A DNA stretch of 60,174 bases from Reticulitermes lucifugus (GCA_026260175.1 JAKCWW010000662.1:37618-97791), one strand, 5' to 3'; shown: positions 10,476-22,420, numbered from the stretch's first letter. Numbers and translations: made by a program. Notes: generated from the letters alone by a model not told the origin.

Positions 10476-11798
10476 CTCGTACCATACTCAAATGTGATAT
10501 ACCATCCAATCAGAGAGTCCCCGCGAGGATGTTTAAATAAGGTGCTGACAAGAATAACGAAGGGAGGAATGGTCTTGACAGATCAACTTCACACTACACT
10601 TAAAGGAAAACAGTAAATCAGTTACGCTTCCTCTCAGGGTTTTCTGAACGCGTAAACAAAATCGCTGTCACATTTGCAAGACCTGAGGTTCTTGCAATGG
10701 TGCTGCTAGGCATTTCCTTTCAATGCGTTCCCCCTCTCTTGGCAAGTGACATACCTACTCTATAAAATCACGAAAATGGAATACAACATTTTGAGTCATT
10801 CAGTCTTTGGACTATGCACACTGTCCAGTATTTAAAATAACCATTCAAACACAATGTTTCTAGGACAGGATTTTTCCCTGTCCTCAGGCACAAGAGTAAG
10901 GCAGACGTCCAATCAGTGGGGCCAGATAGGAAAATCTATTCTAAATCTCTGGGCACTGATGTCTACAATAGCTTTAGCTAGTTCTAATCTTTCCTTTAAA
11001 CACGAGACGACCGGCGAAGTCTGAAGATCAAACGATTCCAGACGTACCTGCTTTGAACGTGAAGAGACGTGATCGGACGTGAAGAGCCACTGAACAAGTT
11101 GTACTTAACCTTTGCAAAGTGTCGTGTGCACTCATGTATTTTGTTGAGAAATATCGGTGTTTCGTAAGTTCTGAGATGAAACTATAATCATTACACATGG
11201 ATCTGTGTCTGTAAGAAGGAACTTTTAATGGACAAGAAAGTTCTACAACTTTACATGAAACAACCTGACATTTCAAAGACATTCCAAAGTGAAGCAATAC
11301 AATCACGGCCTTTCGTTGCCGGAGAATCAAGAAGTGGGTCGCCTAAAACTTAAAAATATCCACAGAAATACTCAAAATTGGAAGCGTAAGTTTCATGAAA
11401 GCTGCTTGTATTTAAGCTTTACACCTGCTGGCAACACAAGATACTCCGGACGCGGAATACTATCAAAAAGTTCATTAGCGCCAAGCAAACTTGTATGGAA
11501 CGGGCTTCATCCTGCATCTGACACGAAGATCTTGCTCCCCAGCATCGTTCCTGATATTAAGTGTATTTGTGAAAAAAAGAAATACAACCACTGTTCCACT
11601 AATAAAACTGTAGTACACAAGCAGGGCTACAACCAGCCTTCACTCAAGTCCAGGTATGTTCTACAATGGTTTTATACTTATTTTTAGTACTTTCGTGTGA
11701 GGTTAGTAGTCATTCCTCCACATTATTTCCTTAGTTCTGCCCACTTTATTATTTGATGTCTTAAAAAATGAGAGACGTTATACAACTAGGTGGCAATT
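10476..11798. other. No recognised feature
   Basis: Open frames of 100-132 codons (11028-11330 minus, 11289-11687 plus) show no known domain and no codon or splice support. No repeats recognised. Confidence 0.4.
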
Positions 11799-11909
11799 TT
11801 GCGGTATGAATATAATATTAAGATGATTCATCCCGTTGTGTTTACAGTATCACAAGAATAATATAATTATACCCTGTCTAAACACAACTTTATTCCTAAT
11901 GGTTAAGAA

Positions 11910-11952
11910 CAGCTACAAGTTTCGGCTAGCTAAATTAGCCATCGTCAGGCTG
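11910..11952 (-). ncRNA. Hammerhead-ribozyme-like motif, left arm of PAL-2
   Basis: On the minus strand: stem I CAGC, core CTGACGA, stem II GGCTA/TAGCC, GAAAC, two bases, triplet GTA, stem I return GCTG. All invariant core positions of the CUGANGA...GAAA consensus are kept. Activity is not shown. Confidence 0.6.
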
Positions 11953-12630
11953 AACATGAAGAAAATAAAAAGGAAGATTACAGCTGCAGTTAATGGTTTG
12001 AGAGCTCGAATTTACAAAGGTCGTATTACATTTTATATAGGACACAAAGCTTCAGGTCTAATAAGATATCAAGTTCAACTTGTTGACGGCAGCGCAGGCA
12101 AGTTCAGGCACGGACAACCTGTACGTATTCGTTTGAAGCCTTGCATATCTGGCTCGACGGTAGCGCGTTGGAGCCTAGTTAATTTTACTCAAATAGTGTT
12201 ACATAATTTGACAACTGCTGTTAGTTATGTACACAAGACCTGGAATGATATCGGGTGCTTTAATAACGAAGTAGGTAGGTTAAAATTTAGTGTTAGTAAA
12301 TTATATTACACTGAGTAAAATTAACTAGGCTCCAACGCGCTACCGTCGAGCCAGACATATAAGGCTTCATACGTACAGGCTGTCTCTGTCTAAACTTGCC
12401 TGCGCTATCTCAATTAAATTATTGGAGATACTACGTTTTACTATATTCAAAACACAGCTACGATCATCTACATAATAAACAATTTTAACTTGATATCCTA
12501 TTAGACCTGAAGCTGCGTATCCTTTATGTATATATATATATATATATACAATGTAATATAAACTTTTTAAATTCGAGCTCTCAAACCATTAACTGCAGCT
12601 GTAAACTTCCTTTTTATTTTCTTTAAGTTC

Positions 12631-12671
12631 AGCCTGATGATGGCTACTTTAACTAGCCGAAACAAGTAGCT
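12631..12671 (+). ncRNA. Hammerhead-ribozyme-like motif, right arm of PAL-2
   Basis: Stem I AGC, core CTGATGA, stem II GGCTA/TAGCC, GAAAC, AA, triplet GTA, stem I return GCT. The core is intact. Confidence 0.6.
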
Positions 12672-12756
12672 ATTTTTAACCTTCAAGAATAAGGTTGTGT
12701 TTATACGAACCATAATTATATTATTCTTGCGGTATGAATATAAGTTTTATTTGAGG

Positions 12757-12906
12757 CGGTCACTCTTCTGGGACATTACGCGGCAGAGGTTTGCGGTTGG
12801 CTACATACCTTTCGGGACGGCCTATTGGTCCCATCTCCCGATAGGATCTACCGAAACGTCGGTAACCAACTACCAACCGACGCCGCGTAACATCCAAAAA
12901 GAGTGA
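12757..12906. mobile_element. Small inverted-repeat element, 'cttctggg' family
   Basis: CACTCTTCTGGGACATTACG at the left pairs with CGTAACATCCAAAAAGAGTG at the right. The middle holds a GGGAC...GTCCCGAAA block on the minus strand that resembles hammerhead stem II plus GAAA, but the CTGANGA part is lost. Confidence 0.6.
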
Positions 12907-12970
12907 AGGCCTCATACATACATACAAACATACATACATATATATATATATATACATACATACATATACA
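12907..12970 (+). repeat. CATA / TA microsatellite
   Basis: CATACATACA and TATATATATATA runs. Confidence 0.8.
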
Positions 12971-13214
12971 TTTCTTAGATCCTAAATCTGTCACAGGACA
13001 GCTGGATATGAAACAAGTCATCTGAAAGTAAAACACAAATACAATGTACACAAAAACGTCACAATCACAAATATACAAGTCAACTACAACAGTAGAAGAA
13101 TACTTCCACATAGTCACATCATCATATAACAATTTTAGGTAATTTAAAAAAACATTTTCTAAGTCTCAAATTTTATAAATTCTAATAAATATAAATTGTA
13201 TGTTATAAGTAGGA

Positions 13215-13511
13215 TTAAGATTTATCATTAACGGAAACTTTGCTTATATTTTGAAATTCATTAATGGAATAAAAACGAGTCATTAGATATCTCCGCAGAG
13301 CAGACTTAAAGTGTTTTTTCTTATCATTTCTTAAATTTGAAATACTTGAAGGCAAACTATTAAAAATCTTTACAACAACATATGAAACACCCTTTTGGAA
13401 ACATGATAAATTGGCAATAGGCCTAAGAAGCTGCGTCTTATTCCGTGTATTAAGACAATGCACAGTCAGATTTGTTTGAAAACTTCCCAGATTATCCACA
13501 ACAAATATCAT
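13215..13511 (-). pseudogene. LINE-N reverse-transcriptase protein, C-terminal fragment
   Basis: The minus-strand frame (98 codons) holds the conserved C-terminal end of many insect non-LTR retrotransposon proteins: HCLNTRNKTQLLRP, then FQKGVSYVVVKIFNSLP, SISNL, KKHFKSALRRYL and a final FYSINEF. This is the part that follows the reverse transcriptase and thumb. The rest is missing, so the copy is heavily 5'-truncated, the usual result of incomplete reverse transcription. Related fragments lie at 46855-47245 and 58510-59125. Confidence 0.7.
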
Positions 13512-15179
13512 TAATGAACAACATTACGGCGAAGGCCTGAAATCTCGCAAGTTTTATTTGCTTTATTTTGCTCAGTCATCTTCCACAAAGCTTTTGGGTT
13601 CTGTCTGCATATTTCAAGGTTAAACTGGTTCCGTGGCCAAATAATTTTGGAAAACTCGCCACATTAACGGTTGATGACCGCCCGCATCACCGATACTAGT
13701 CTGCTCTCATTTGATTGTTTCCTCTGGCTCCCACAATTATAGTCATATTCAAGAGTAAATGCTTCGAAATTGCACAAGTTTTTACACAGTTCTGTCACAA
13801 ATACAGATCACATAGCGTTGTTTCTCTTCGGTACATTCTATCACTGTATAAGACTAGTAAAATCTGTTACAGCATTGTCACCCTTAAAAAAACTTAAGTG
13901 TGTAAAACTGATGGTTTCAACTGGCCACATACTTCAAGGCTTCCCACGTAATTTTCGAGGTATCGGTAAACTAAAAAAGTCTTACATCGTCTTAAACGGT
14001 TTTATGGTCACCGTGTAACTTAGCTGCAATAATTATAAAATAGAAACCATGTAGGTACACACAAATGGGTGTAAATGGCACCCCTACTTTATTTCGACAA
14101 GTTTTGGTCCCGCAGCGCTCTAAACATTCATTTTAAAATTAAAACCCTTTTAACAAAACGCTATAAAATAGAAAAACTTTTTAAATACTTTAACAAGGTA
14201 CATTTGAGTAATACAGTAATACACGTAGTCAATAGAAAAGGCTCTGCAGTTGTCACAATAATGATTATTGTCAATTTCACAAGTAAAACTTCTGTAAATA
14301 CATATAAATTCCCTGGTGATGCTCTTGCACGACTGAAACATATCGGAATAAAATAATGTACCTAGATGGTTTTTATTTTATAATTAGTCTTACATCATTT
14401 TTGAGTTGTCAGTGAATCAAGATGTTTTTAATATTGTAGTTCCTTTCGTGTATGAAACAACATTACGCGTGAAGTTAATTTACTTCTGATTGTGTCATAC
14501 TTCTTGACAATACGTTCATCTGAAGTAACAGACAGACGAATGAGAGCTACCAAAGTTGCGCAACTCGTCTAGAAAGTACGGCGACATGCTAGCCTTCAAC
14601 GGCATGACATTTATACTGATTCATCAAAACATTTGGACATATTCTGTATTAATTTTCATGAAAAACAGAAATACCGACACGGTTATTTCCTTCCGTTACA
14701 TATCAGATCAAATGGTTGCATGTAAAAAATACGGTGACGTTTCGGAGTCTTAAAGCTCAATGAATTGTAACTCTGATGTCAATGGGAACAGCGCGTCGTC
14801 TCCGCACTGGACCGATGCAGCGCCTACTTAGGGTCACTGACTGTGGGTCCATTCTCCGAGGTCCCGAGGTCAGCACGTTATCACGTCAAAGCACGAGATA
14901 AAGACTTCGCTTGCGCGTGATGTTTAAAAGGAAAAATTCTAGCATTGTCATGAGAAAATACTAGAAACAAGAAGATGAAATTGGTTTGATTCTTACGCGA
15001 AGTATACGGTGGTTGTCCGATTGTGTGACTTGTAATGAGGCAAAAATATTCCCGTGTAAAAACAATAGCCTGTTTTCTTTACTGGACATTCAGTGTAAGT
15101 ACGGAGAGAAAAATATCTGAAATCAAATCAGAAGTACTGGGTGCACGTAACGAACACATACGCGTGGAAAAAACTATAA
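13512..15179. other. No recognised feature
   Basis: Small open frames up to 93 codons (14075-14356 plus) have no recognisable content. Nothing repeated within the window was noticed. Confidence 0.4.
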
Positions 15180-15412
15180 ACGTTTTCCCTTGTGCCTACC
15201 ATGAAGGCATATGAGTGAGTGCAGGTACAGCTCCACTCATTCTTAATCTCGGTACTAGCTGGAGGTTAGTGGTCAGCTTCAAGCCCCGGCCGCTTTAGCC
15301 TTAAGGAAGGAGCCCACGGTACCCATTTAACAGCACGCTGGGTAGACCCCAGACTAACCTCTCTTGAGCAGAATACTTGTCTCCTGCATTGTCCAGTCGG
15401 CTATAAGTGGAT
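15180..15412 (-). repeat. SINE-A copy
   Basis: 3' end TACCATGAAGGCATATGAG, body AATCTCGGTACTAGCTGGAG and linker are recognisable on the minus strand; the head is eroded. Confidence 0.65.
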
Positions 15413-15602
15413 GTAAAGTGCAGTCGTAGTCACACAGCTTTAAGATGTATTAACGTTATCCCCATCTTCGAATTAAGCACGAGCATTGGTGACTGCTTCA
15501 GATATATGTGGCGCAATAATTGCAACAAATTTAAAATATGTATCATAAAATAGTTATTTATGTCATCGACACGACTAACTGTATTATATTATACCATAAA
15601 AT

Positions 15603-15646
15603 GTGGCTACATGTTTCGACCAATTATATTGTCATCCTCAGGCCAC
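15603..15646 (-). ncRNA. Hammerhead-ribozyme-like motif, left arm of PAL-3
   Basis: Stem I GTGGC, core CTGAGGA, stem II GAC/GTC, GAAAC, AT, triplet GTA, stem I return GCCAC. Core intact; stem I has 5 perfect pairs. Confidence 0.6.
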
Positions 15647-15748
15647 TCGTGCACATAAAACCAAAACTGCAATTGCAAATTTCATTTTGGGTGAGAATTC
15701 TGATCCAAAATGAAATTTGTAATTGCAGTCTTGGTTTTATGTGCACGA

Positions 15749-15792
15749 GTGGCCTGAGAATGACAATATAATTGGTCGAAACATGTAGCCAT
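15749..15792 (+). ncRNA. Hammerhead-like motif, right arm of PAL-3, core mutated
   Basis: Same layout as the left-arm motif, but the core reads CTGAGAA, so the conserved G8 is lost; stem I GTGGC/GCCAT keeps pairing through a G-U. Confidence 0.5.
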
Positions 15793-15896
15793 ATATGGTG
15801 ATACAATATGACACAATTAGTTGTGTCGCTGACATAAATAACTATTTATGACTTATATCAACACAACGGGATGTCTAAGATAAAAATCGAAATACA

Positions 15897-16065
15897 CAGT
15901 TGATCTCGGTTATGACGCCATGAAAGGGACTGAATATTTTGTGTCGTTATAAACGAGGAGTATAATGTTATAGTTGACAGTGAGGAATTAACTGGTGCCA
16001 CAGAGCATCTGACGCTATAATCGAAGTGTCGCATAAACCGACTTCGTTATAACCGGGTTCGACTG
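15897..16065. mobile_element. pogo/Tigger-type MITE (169 bp)
   Basis: The left end CAGTTGATCTCGGTTATGAC and the right end CGTTATAACCGGGTTCGACTG form imperfect terminal inverted repeats starting CAGT. TA follows the right end, as expected for a Tc1/mariner/pogo target; the left flank reads TACA. Non-coding, so a non-autonomous element. Confidence 0.65.
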
Positions 16066-17905
16066 TATATTCAATTCTTATACAACTTTTCTCGAAACAT
16101 GTTCCGCTTCAGTAACTGTTCACCGATTTGCGATAGAGATGCGGGCAGGAAAGTGCGCAGGTTCACAAATAAAGCGTACGTTAACTGTGTCCGAACCACA
16201 ATTGGAACGTGTCCACAAATTTTAGAAAAACTTCCCAATATAGAAGTTTATAAAAATACGTTCAACGGCTCTACGGTTGTTATATGCAGGCAGATATATG
16301 GCATGACGAAGCTAGTACGTGCATTTTTGCAACTTTTCTTTGCGAACGCGCTAAAATGTACTTCTGTGTAAACAGAACAAGTTTTCTAAATTAGCAAGCA
16401 CTATTGTAGCAGAAACAGCTCTGATCCTAGCCACTACAGTTGTCTTCACACTCTCTCAATAAGAAACTTCTTAAGAATAAATCCGTATTCCAAGATGAAA
16501 TATTTCAAGCAGCTCCCTGTTTGTAGCGTATTCTTTGTATTTCTCCACTCTAGCAACATTGCCAGCCCAGTGTAGCTGTCTATAATGTGTCATCATAACA
16601 TTATGTAACCTGTTTAAATCAAGCAATTCCTCATTATGTACTGCTCACTAAATCCGTCCTCTGAGGTCCATGAAACTGTTTTCCAACACTTACAATTCAT
16701 ATTTTTACGTTTAGTACATACCGCTGTATTAACTGAATCAGTCAGCAAAAATCCATCCAGTACATTTATCTGTACAATCGGTCCAACACGTTCCATTCTT
16801 TCAGTCACTAGAACTCCGATAGGATAGCACTGTGCTTCAGACATACAGATAACAAAATGCAACGCACACACCAGATGCGGGGACAAAAAACTGTTCATCA
16901 CACAAGGAAATAAAATTGAAATAAGAAAACAGGAAGTGGAAACAGGTCAAAATAAGCATTGTGCCAAAAGATACAAGTACATCACACAGAAAGTAGATAT
17001 GACGCCAAGAGGACAATAACACTTAATATGTACAATTACTTTAACAAGGGTATATCACCGTACTGTAGAATAGAATAGCTTCAACACTACACGTTTTAGT
17101 TTTTAAAATCACCAGATTCCAATTTCGATGTAAAAACCCCCAACGGCTAATGTAACAATTGTGAATCTCCTGAAAATGATATAAGACAATGGTGCTCAGA
17201 ATGCTTCAACATCTGTGGCAACCTTGTGACGGATCTGAATATAAGCAAAAACCATGTAAAGTAGAAGTGTACTTTGGGGTAAAAAATTGAAACAAAAATT
17301 GTGAAAATATAAACCTTCAATTTAGAAAATAAAATATTTACGCAAATTTATTAAGAACAAAGCTTTATTATTGTTTACCTACATTGAAAATAAACACTGC
17401 GTCGATTTTTCAGAAATATGGGAAGGAAAATAAGAAAGTAAATTAAAAGTATCTAAATTGTACTTACCTGTTTCATTACAAAGGAAATGTGCTTGCAGAA
17501 CTCATGAAAGTCGCCCGCGGAACCACGGGGATCCGCGTAACAGTTTGAATACGACACATTTAAGGGGACGAAATGCTGGGCCAAAGATAAAAGAAAGTGT
17601 ATTATAGATTGTATGGGATGGCAGTTTGTTGACTGCTTGTAATTTATCTTAGTCTGTCAATGTAGGACTGTCTAGCCACACAGATATCGCGAAGATCCGA
17701 ATAACGGCGGGTCGATCACGCAAGGAGGGGTGCAGCTGGTAGAACGACCAGGTTAAAGGACTTTTAAGGATCTCGTGTTCTGGAGTCAGCAGTGCCATCT
17801 TGACAGTGTGGCTTTGCGTGTAGATAATTGCAAAGTATACTAACAGTTTAAAACCTACGAAATGTGTGGGCCAAACTATCTCGTAATTTGGTTAATTCAC
17901 TGCCG
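16066..17905. other. No recognised feature
   Basis: A 90-codon plus frame at 16099-16371 (starting MFRFSNCSPICDRD) is open, but I recognise no family. Mostly AT-rich sequence without repeats. Confidence 0.4.
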
Positions 17906-17909
17906 TTAC

Positions 17910-18322
17910 AGGCACAGATAGGAAAGGAAGGAGACAAGAATAAAGAAAGGACGCAAGGAGAAAGGAAGAAAGTAAGAAAAGTATACGAATGGGAAAAGTA
18001 AGAAATGTATAAAGAGAGACAGGAATAAAAGGAGGGAAAAAGGGGAGAAAGGGATAAAATACAGAAGACAGGAGGGAGGAAGAAAGTAAGGAAAGGAGAA
18101 TAGAGGAAAGTGGAAAGGCAAAAATAAGAAAGGAAGAAACGAGTAACGAAGAGAAAAAAGGGATAAGGAATAAAGTAATAAGATAATAATGAAAGAAAGT
18201 ATTCGAAGAAGAACGGAAGAAGAGGTGAAACACAGAAAGTAAGAAAGCGGCAAAAAAACATAAAGGAGGAAAGATAAAAAAGGTAAGAAAAAGGGAAAAA
18301 TAAAGGGTAAAATAGAGAAAGT
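17910..18322 (+). repeat. Polypurine tract, about 410 bp
   Basis: The plus strand is almost pure A/G with scattered T and C. It is built from irregular AAGGAAGAAAG-like words, without a fixed period. Because the minus strand has few purines it lacks stops in several frames, which produces long meaningless Phe/Leu/Ser-rich open frames (137-185 codons). Confidence 0.85.
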
Positions 18323-19035
18323 TACCGTGTAGGTTATGTCGCCCCCATATGACAGAACCGTTGCTGACAGACGTCTGTATTTGGCAGAGTGCTTGTTCAG
18401 GAAATAACAAACATCTAAATAAAACAATATAAAATTCCGCTCCCATCAAATGCCCCAGTAACCCTCAGCCAGAAAAAAACATTCAGGCGCAAATATGAAA
18501 TAAATTAGGATGAGTGGACTGGCGCCTAATTCATGAATTCTGCTGAGGTTTGAAAAATTGTAGTGGCAGTACTGTGTATTTGGATGGCATATGTTATGCA
18601 CAATGGGCATGTGTGTGGTTCATTTGTTCCTATGTTTATTAACGAAACTGCAACAACCACAAGTGTTACAGTCTAAGGCAGAGGTGGGAAAACTACAGCC
18701 CACATTATAATTTCATTAAACCCACCAGCAACATTTCAAGAATGAAATCTGTCAAATCAAAATTTCCCTCAATAACTACTAATGACCATTTGCATCAATG
18801 CTAAATACATCTGTCAGAAACCTCCCGAAAGATAATTGTATCGCTGCTAAAATTCAACGACAAAGCCCCGTTAATGCTAAACTGGAATGCAAAGACTTCT
18901 AATTGGTCAAGTGCAGACTGCTTGTAGTTCTGTTACTTACTATCTCTGCAAAATGAATTAGGCACCAAACGGGATTATATTTCAGCGGGCGAACTCCATT
19001 TATCCACATTCTCTTACGTCATTCATTTTAGGCGC
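18323..19035. other. No gene; possible single hAT-like end at 18679
   Basis: CAGAGGTGGGAAAACTACAG resembles hAT terminal repeats (CAGNGGTGGGCAAACT). I find no matching right end or 8-bp duplication, so this is only a hint. Confidence 0.3.
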
Positions 19036-19039
19036 GTTC

Positions 19040-19200
19040 GCAAAATTGCGAAAAGCGACTATTAGCTTTGTCATGCCTGTCCGTCCGTCCGTCCGCAAGG
19101 AACAACTCGGCTACCACTAGACGGATTTTCATTAAATTTTATATTTGAGTATTTTTCGAAAATCTGTCCAGAGAATTCAAGTTACATTAAAATCTGACAA
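19040..19200 (+). repeat. Dispersed repeat with TCCG run (second copy)
   Basis: CCTGTCCGTCCGTCCGTCCG is followed by CTAGACGGATTTTC and ATTAAATTTTATATTTGAG, the same order as at 6916-7200. Confidence 0.5.
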
Positions 19201-19586
19201 GAATAACAGGTACTTTACCTGAAGACGTTTGTACATTTATGACAGTATCTCGCTGAATTCGTCTTAGCATGAGAAACGTTTCAGACGAAAGTCGTAGAGA
19301 AAATCAAAACACACATTTTATGTTCAACAACTTTTTTCCCAAAATCATGCAGTTTATGAGATTACGTGAAAAAATATGGTACAGCTGGACAGGCTACAGA
19401 CAACACTACGGCGCATGCGCTTTGAATTCTGGATAACTAAGGCTACAAACACACACTCAGAATATGTAATACGTATTGCTTTTCCACGGCAACAATGGTT
19501 ACGCGAACGCGCCTCAATGTTACGTTATACGTACATTGCCTGTCTTTACGTGATTTCAGGCTTCCGCCGCGATCTAGATTAGATCA

Positions 19587-19798
19587 GCGCTCTTCTGGGA
19601 TATTACGCAGCGTTAACTGGTAGTTCTGTACCTACGTTTCGGGACAACCTACCGGTCCCACCTTCAAGAGTCAAGAAAGGTCCCATCTTCAAGGGTCAAG
19701 AAGTCTACTTCTTGACCTTGAAGACGGGGCCGATAGGTTGTCCCGAAACGTCGATACAGAACTACCACTCAACGCTGCGTAATATCCCAGAAGAGCGC
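19587..19798. mobile_element. Palindromic element, 'cttctggg' family, best copy
   Basis: Arms start GCGCTCTTCTGGGATATTAC and pair over about 100 bp. AGATC occurs on both sides (19581-19585, 19799-19803). Each arm carries a TTGAAGACGGG...CCCGAAAC block (hammerhead-like, with C3 changed to T) next to ACGTCGATAC. Confidence 0.7.
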
Positions 19799-20299
19799 AG
19801 ATCTCATTGCCTTTCTTGTTCTTTCTGCCTTTAATTCTTCATCTTACTGTCGAAATCAGTGGCATAGATGAGGCCCCTGCTGACCTCGCGGAGCATACTG
19901 AATTATGCAAATGTGCACTAACTCTGTCCTGTTTCATTAAGTACTCATTCTTCGCCAAATTGGGCATGCTGAGGTAATTATTATTATTATTGATGTTATT
20001 ATTGCTATTATAGTCCGGACGAAAAGAAATATCCGCGAGCACTGTTTAGCGCCGATCCCAAGCATCACATTTAACAAAACTCTGTTGTGCATTTTGAGTT
20101 GCAGCGAAATGGAGGGCAGCCAGACAAAGAAAAGGACCTCACCATTGTGCATTATTTACACAGACAGCACAAGAAGCAATATTTTAACTTTGAAATCGGA
20201 GGTTCTCTCGGAGTGAGGATGAAGACTACTCTCTAACGTAATGTGACGCTATGTAGTGTGATAGATAACCCCATATTCAGGGCAACCTGAAGACGAAGG
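19799..20299. other. No gene; ATT microsatellite at 19976-19996
   Basis: Nothing else supported. Confidence 0.4.
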
Positions 20300-20720
20300 C
20301 AGGAAATTCCTCTAAAATGCTCGTACCTATCTTACGTACTCCTTGCCTCTACGGCCCTCTGAGAGCCTTGGCCTCGTTACTGACAGACGCCCATTCTTCT
20401 GTTCACTGCCTTCTGTCGCCATCTTTTAACCTTCATCTCCCGTAGATCCTTTTCAGCAGCTTCCAACCATTTCAATCTATGCCTTCCCGTTCTTCTTCTT
20501 CCCTCCGGTTTACTCTCAAATATTTTCTTAACGTCCCTTCCATGATCCATTCTTAATAGATGTCCTATCCATTCCAATCTTTTCCTTTTAATGTCTGCTA
20601 CTATGTCTAAAACTTTATATAGCTCCCGCAATTCCTTATTAGTTCTTATTCTCCATATTCTTTCTTCTACCACTGGTTCATATATTCTCCTTAATATTTT
20701 CCTCTCCCATGTATTCAGTC
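20300..20720 (-). pseudogene. Non-LTR retrotransposon, C-terminal RT-protein fragment
   Basis: The minus-strand frame 20377-20673 reads VEERIWRIRTNKELRELYK, DIVADIKRKRLEWIGHLLRM, KKIFESKPEGRRRTGR, RLKWLEAAEKDLREMKVK and WRQKAVNRR. This is the characteristic end of a very common insect endonuclease-reverse transcriptase. The usual '...EEWASVVKEAKVLRG' end is frameshifted, and upstream only a trace of 'NTWERKILRRIYEPV' remains. It is a dead 5'-truncated copy, distinct from LINE-T and LINE-N. Confidence 0.85.
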
Positions 20721-22354
20721 GTAACTATCTCTTAACCTATACGACGTCATATCGCAGAAACTCCGTAATATTCAACCCCATGGCTAACCGCACTCAAGGT
20801 TCACTACTTGATCATGTTTCTTACGTCAACTAGTTCCACATCCTCGCTTACAATCGATTTTTTATTTTCCGGTAATGTACACCGCCGATTCCACGCCCTT
20901 GTCGCCGAGTTAGACAGCTGGGTAAAGCCGGGCAACGGGATAACAAAATTGGATTTTTACAAACAGAAGGGCCAAGTCACGGCTGGACTTCAGTGGACCG
21001 ATTGCAGAAACAAGGACAGGTCCGATATAAATGGTGACGTAAAACATTACAATCTTCCACAACACCGATATCGCAACATGAATGGAGAACAGAGACAAGC
21101 CCGTCTTAAAAAGCACTGATCCTTAGAAAGAGCAAGGACACGAATTTGGAACAGAGAACGGAAAACTGACACCTTTCAAAGACTAAAGAAGAAGCAGAGA
21201 AAGGAGTAAGGACAAGAACAACAAGCAGCAGGGTGTAGTGCGAGGCGATATATTTATTGCGGGAGGGGGGACAGAAAAAATTACAGATCTGAAGTTTCCC
21301 AGGCAGTGCCCGCTTGTCCTTCTGGTAAAGGTACGCAGGACGCAAGGTGTAATGTTATTAAGTGAATAAGGTAGGGTGATGAAAAGTGGACTGTTTGAAT
21401 AGACCGCAGGCGAAAGAAGTTGAGCATTGGGCTGAATTTTGTGTTTAGAAGGCTGCATTATGAAACAATTTTCATAAGGTTGGAAGGGCCACGTTTGTAA
21501 GGAAATTTTGAAGTCAGTGGTGGGAGGACTGTATAGAAGCATGCAGTGCAACGTCGAATTTGGGTACCAACTTAGAATTTGCTCCGGAACCGAGGGAAAC
21601 CACAATAAACCTTGGCAGATTTGGTAAAGTAGCTGCAAGAACTAAGGAGATGTCCTAGTCTCACAGACGTATCTTCGACATCAGGAAAGATTCTCTGTTC
21701 CAATTTATCACTTTTATCGGACCAACCGCTTCCTAGATATGAAATGCGTAACTGCCGTTGCAGTTAGAGAAGGGATTCCCCATAACATGTAGACTACCTC
21801 CCCCACTTCAACAGTAGCCTCAGGGGTTTGCAACCGACTACAACGAAGTCATATTTGCATATGTTTTGCAGATCTTCAGGACGTCCCTCGAGTGATGATG
21901 CAGACATCACTGAGCTCTTAAGCATTAGACGCAAACACTTACTGGCAGGTGAACTGAATGCTAAACAACCTCTGTGAAGCAACGCAGTTTTAAAATCTTC
22001 AGGCGTGAAGAATCTTACATTTATGTGAAGCTAATGAGTTTGAAATTTCAGCGTCGCAGTATCCCTTGCATTATTCTCCAAGGAATGGTGACATACAAAA
22101 CAAAATTTAAAAAAAATGAAGTGTTTTTCTTACAATTGATCCGCAACATTCGACATAATATTGTTTTGTTTGAAGGTTCCCTGACTTCGCCTCCTTGTCC
22201 TTCTGACACGAGTAGCATAAACATGAAGATGCGTATGGAGCATTGGTAGAATGACGCTGACGGGGACACCGAAGTACTCTGAGAAATACATGTTCCAATG
22301 CCACTCTGTTCACCAGACATCTCACAGTGGATTAGCCTGTAATTAATTCGGGCC
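20721..22354. other. No recognised feature
   Basis: Frames of 103 codons (20808-21119 plus) and 151 codons (21183-21638 minus) are open. Their composition (runs of Ser/Leu/Pro) and lack of any domain argue against a gene. Confidence 0.35.
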
Positions 22355-22420
22355 TTCGCGGTGATATATATATATATAGGTTATATACATATATATAGAA
22401 TATATATGTAAAAATATTCA
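22355..22420 (+). repeat. TATA-type microsatellite
   Basis: GATATATATATATATAGG and related ATATAT runs. Confidence 0.75.

Larger units (their letters stand above)
11799..12743. mobile_element. PAL-2: palindromic Penelope-like element with two hammerhead-like motifs
   Basis: Long inverted arms run inward from 11853 and from 12729. The 17-bp direct repeat TTGCGGTATGAATATAA flanks the element at 11799-11815 and 12727-12743. A 37-nt tail (11816-11852) is present only at the left end and contains CATCCCGTTGTGTT, shared with PAL-3. A smaller inverted pair around CGACGGTAGCGCGTTGGAGC (about 12150-12190 and 12313-12357) is nested inside. The 160-codon open frame at 11836-12318 crosses the left arm and has no recognisable domain. 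A (TA)n run sits at 12526-12549. Confidence 0.75.
15543..15873. mobile_element. PAL-3: palindromic Penelope-like element
   Basis: Arms of about 145 bp pair from 15543 and 15853 inward around a short centre (GAGAATTC near 15697). The right end carries an extra stretch with AACACAACGGGATG (15860-15873), the reverse complement of the 14 bp found in the PAL-2 tail. I see no flanking direct repeat, so the outer limits are less certain. Confidence 0.65.

Noticed and set aside
11836..12318. 160-codon plus-strand open frame
   Set aside because: It lies across an arm of the palindromic element PAL-2; no domain and no sign of coding constraint.
17848..18449. Three overlapping minus-strand open frames of 137-185 codons
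   Set aside because: They are Phe/Leu/Ser-rich readings of a polypurine tract lacking stop codons in several frames at once; no domain or start context.
18679..18700. hAT terminal repeat CAGAGGTGGGAAAACTAC
   Set aside because: No matching second end or 8-bp duplication found; kept only as a hint.
21183..21638. 151-codon minus-strand open frame
   Set aside because: Biased low-complexity composition, no recognisable family, no splice or repeat context.
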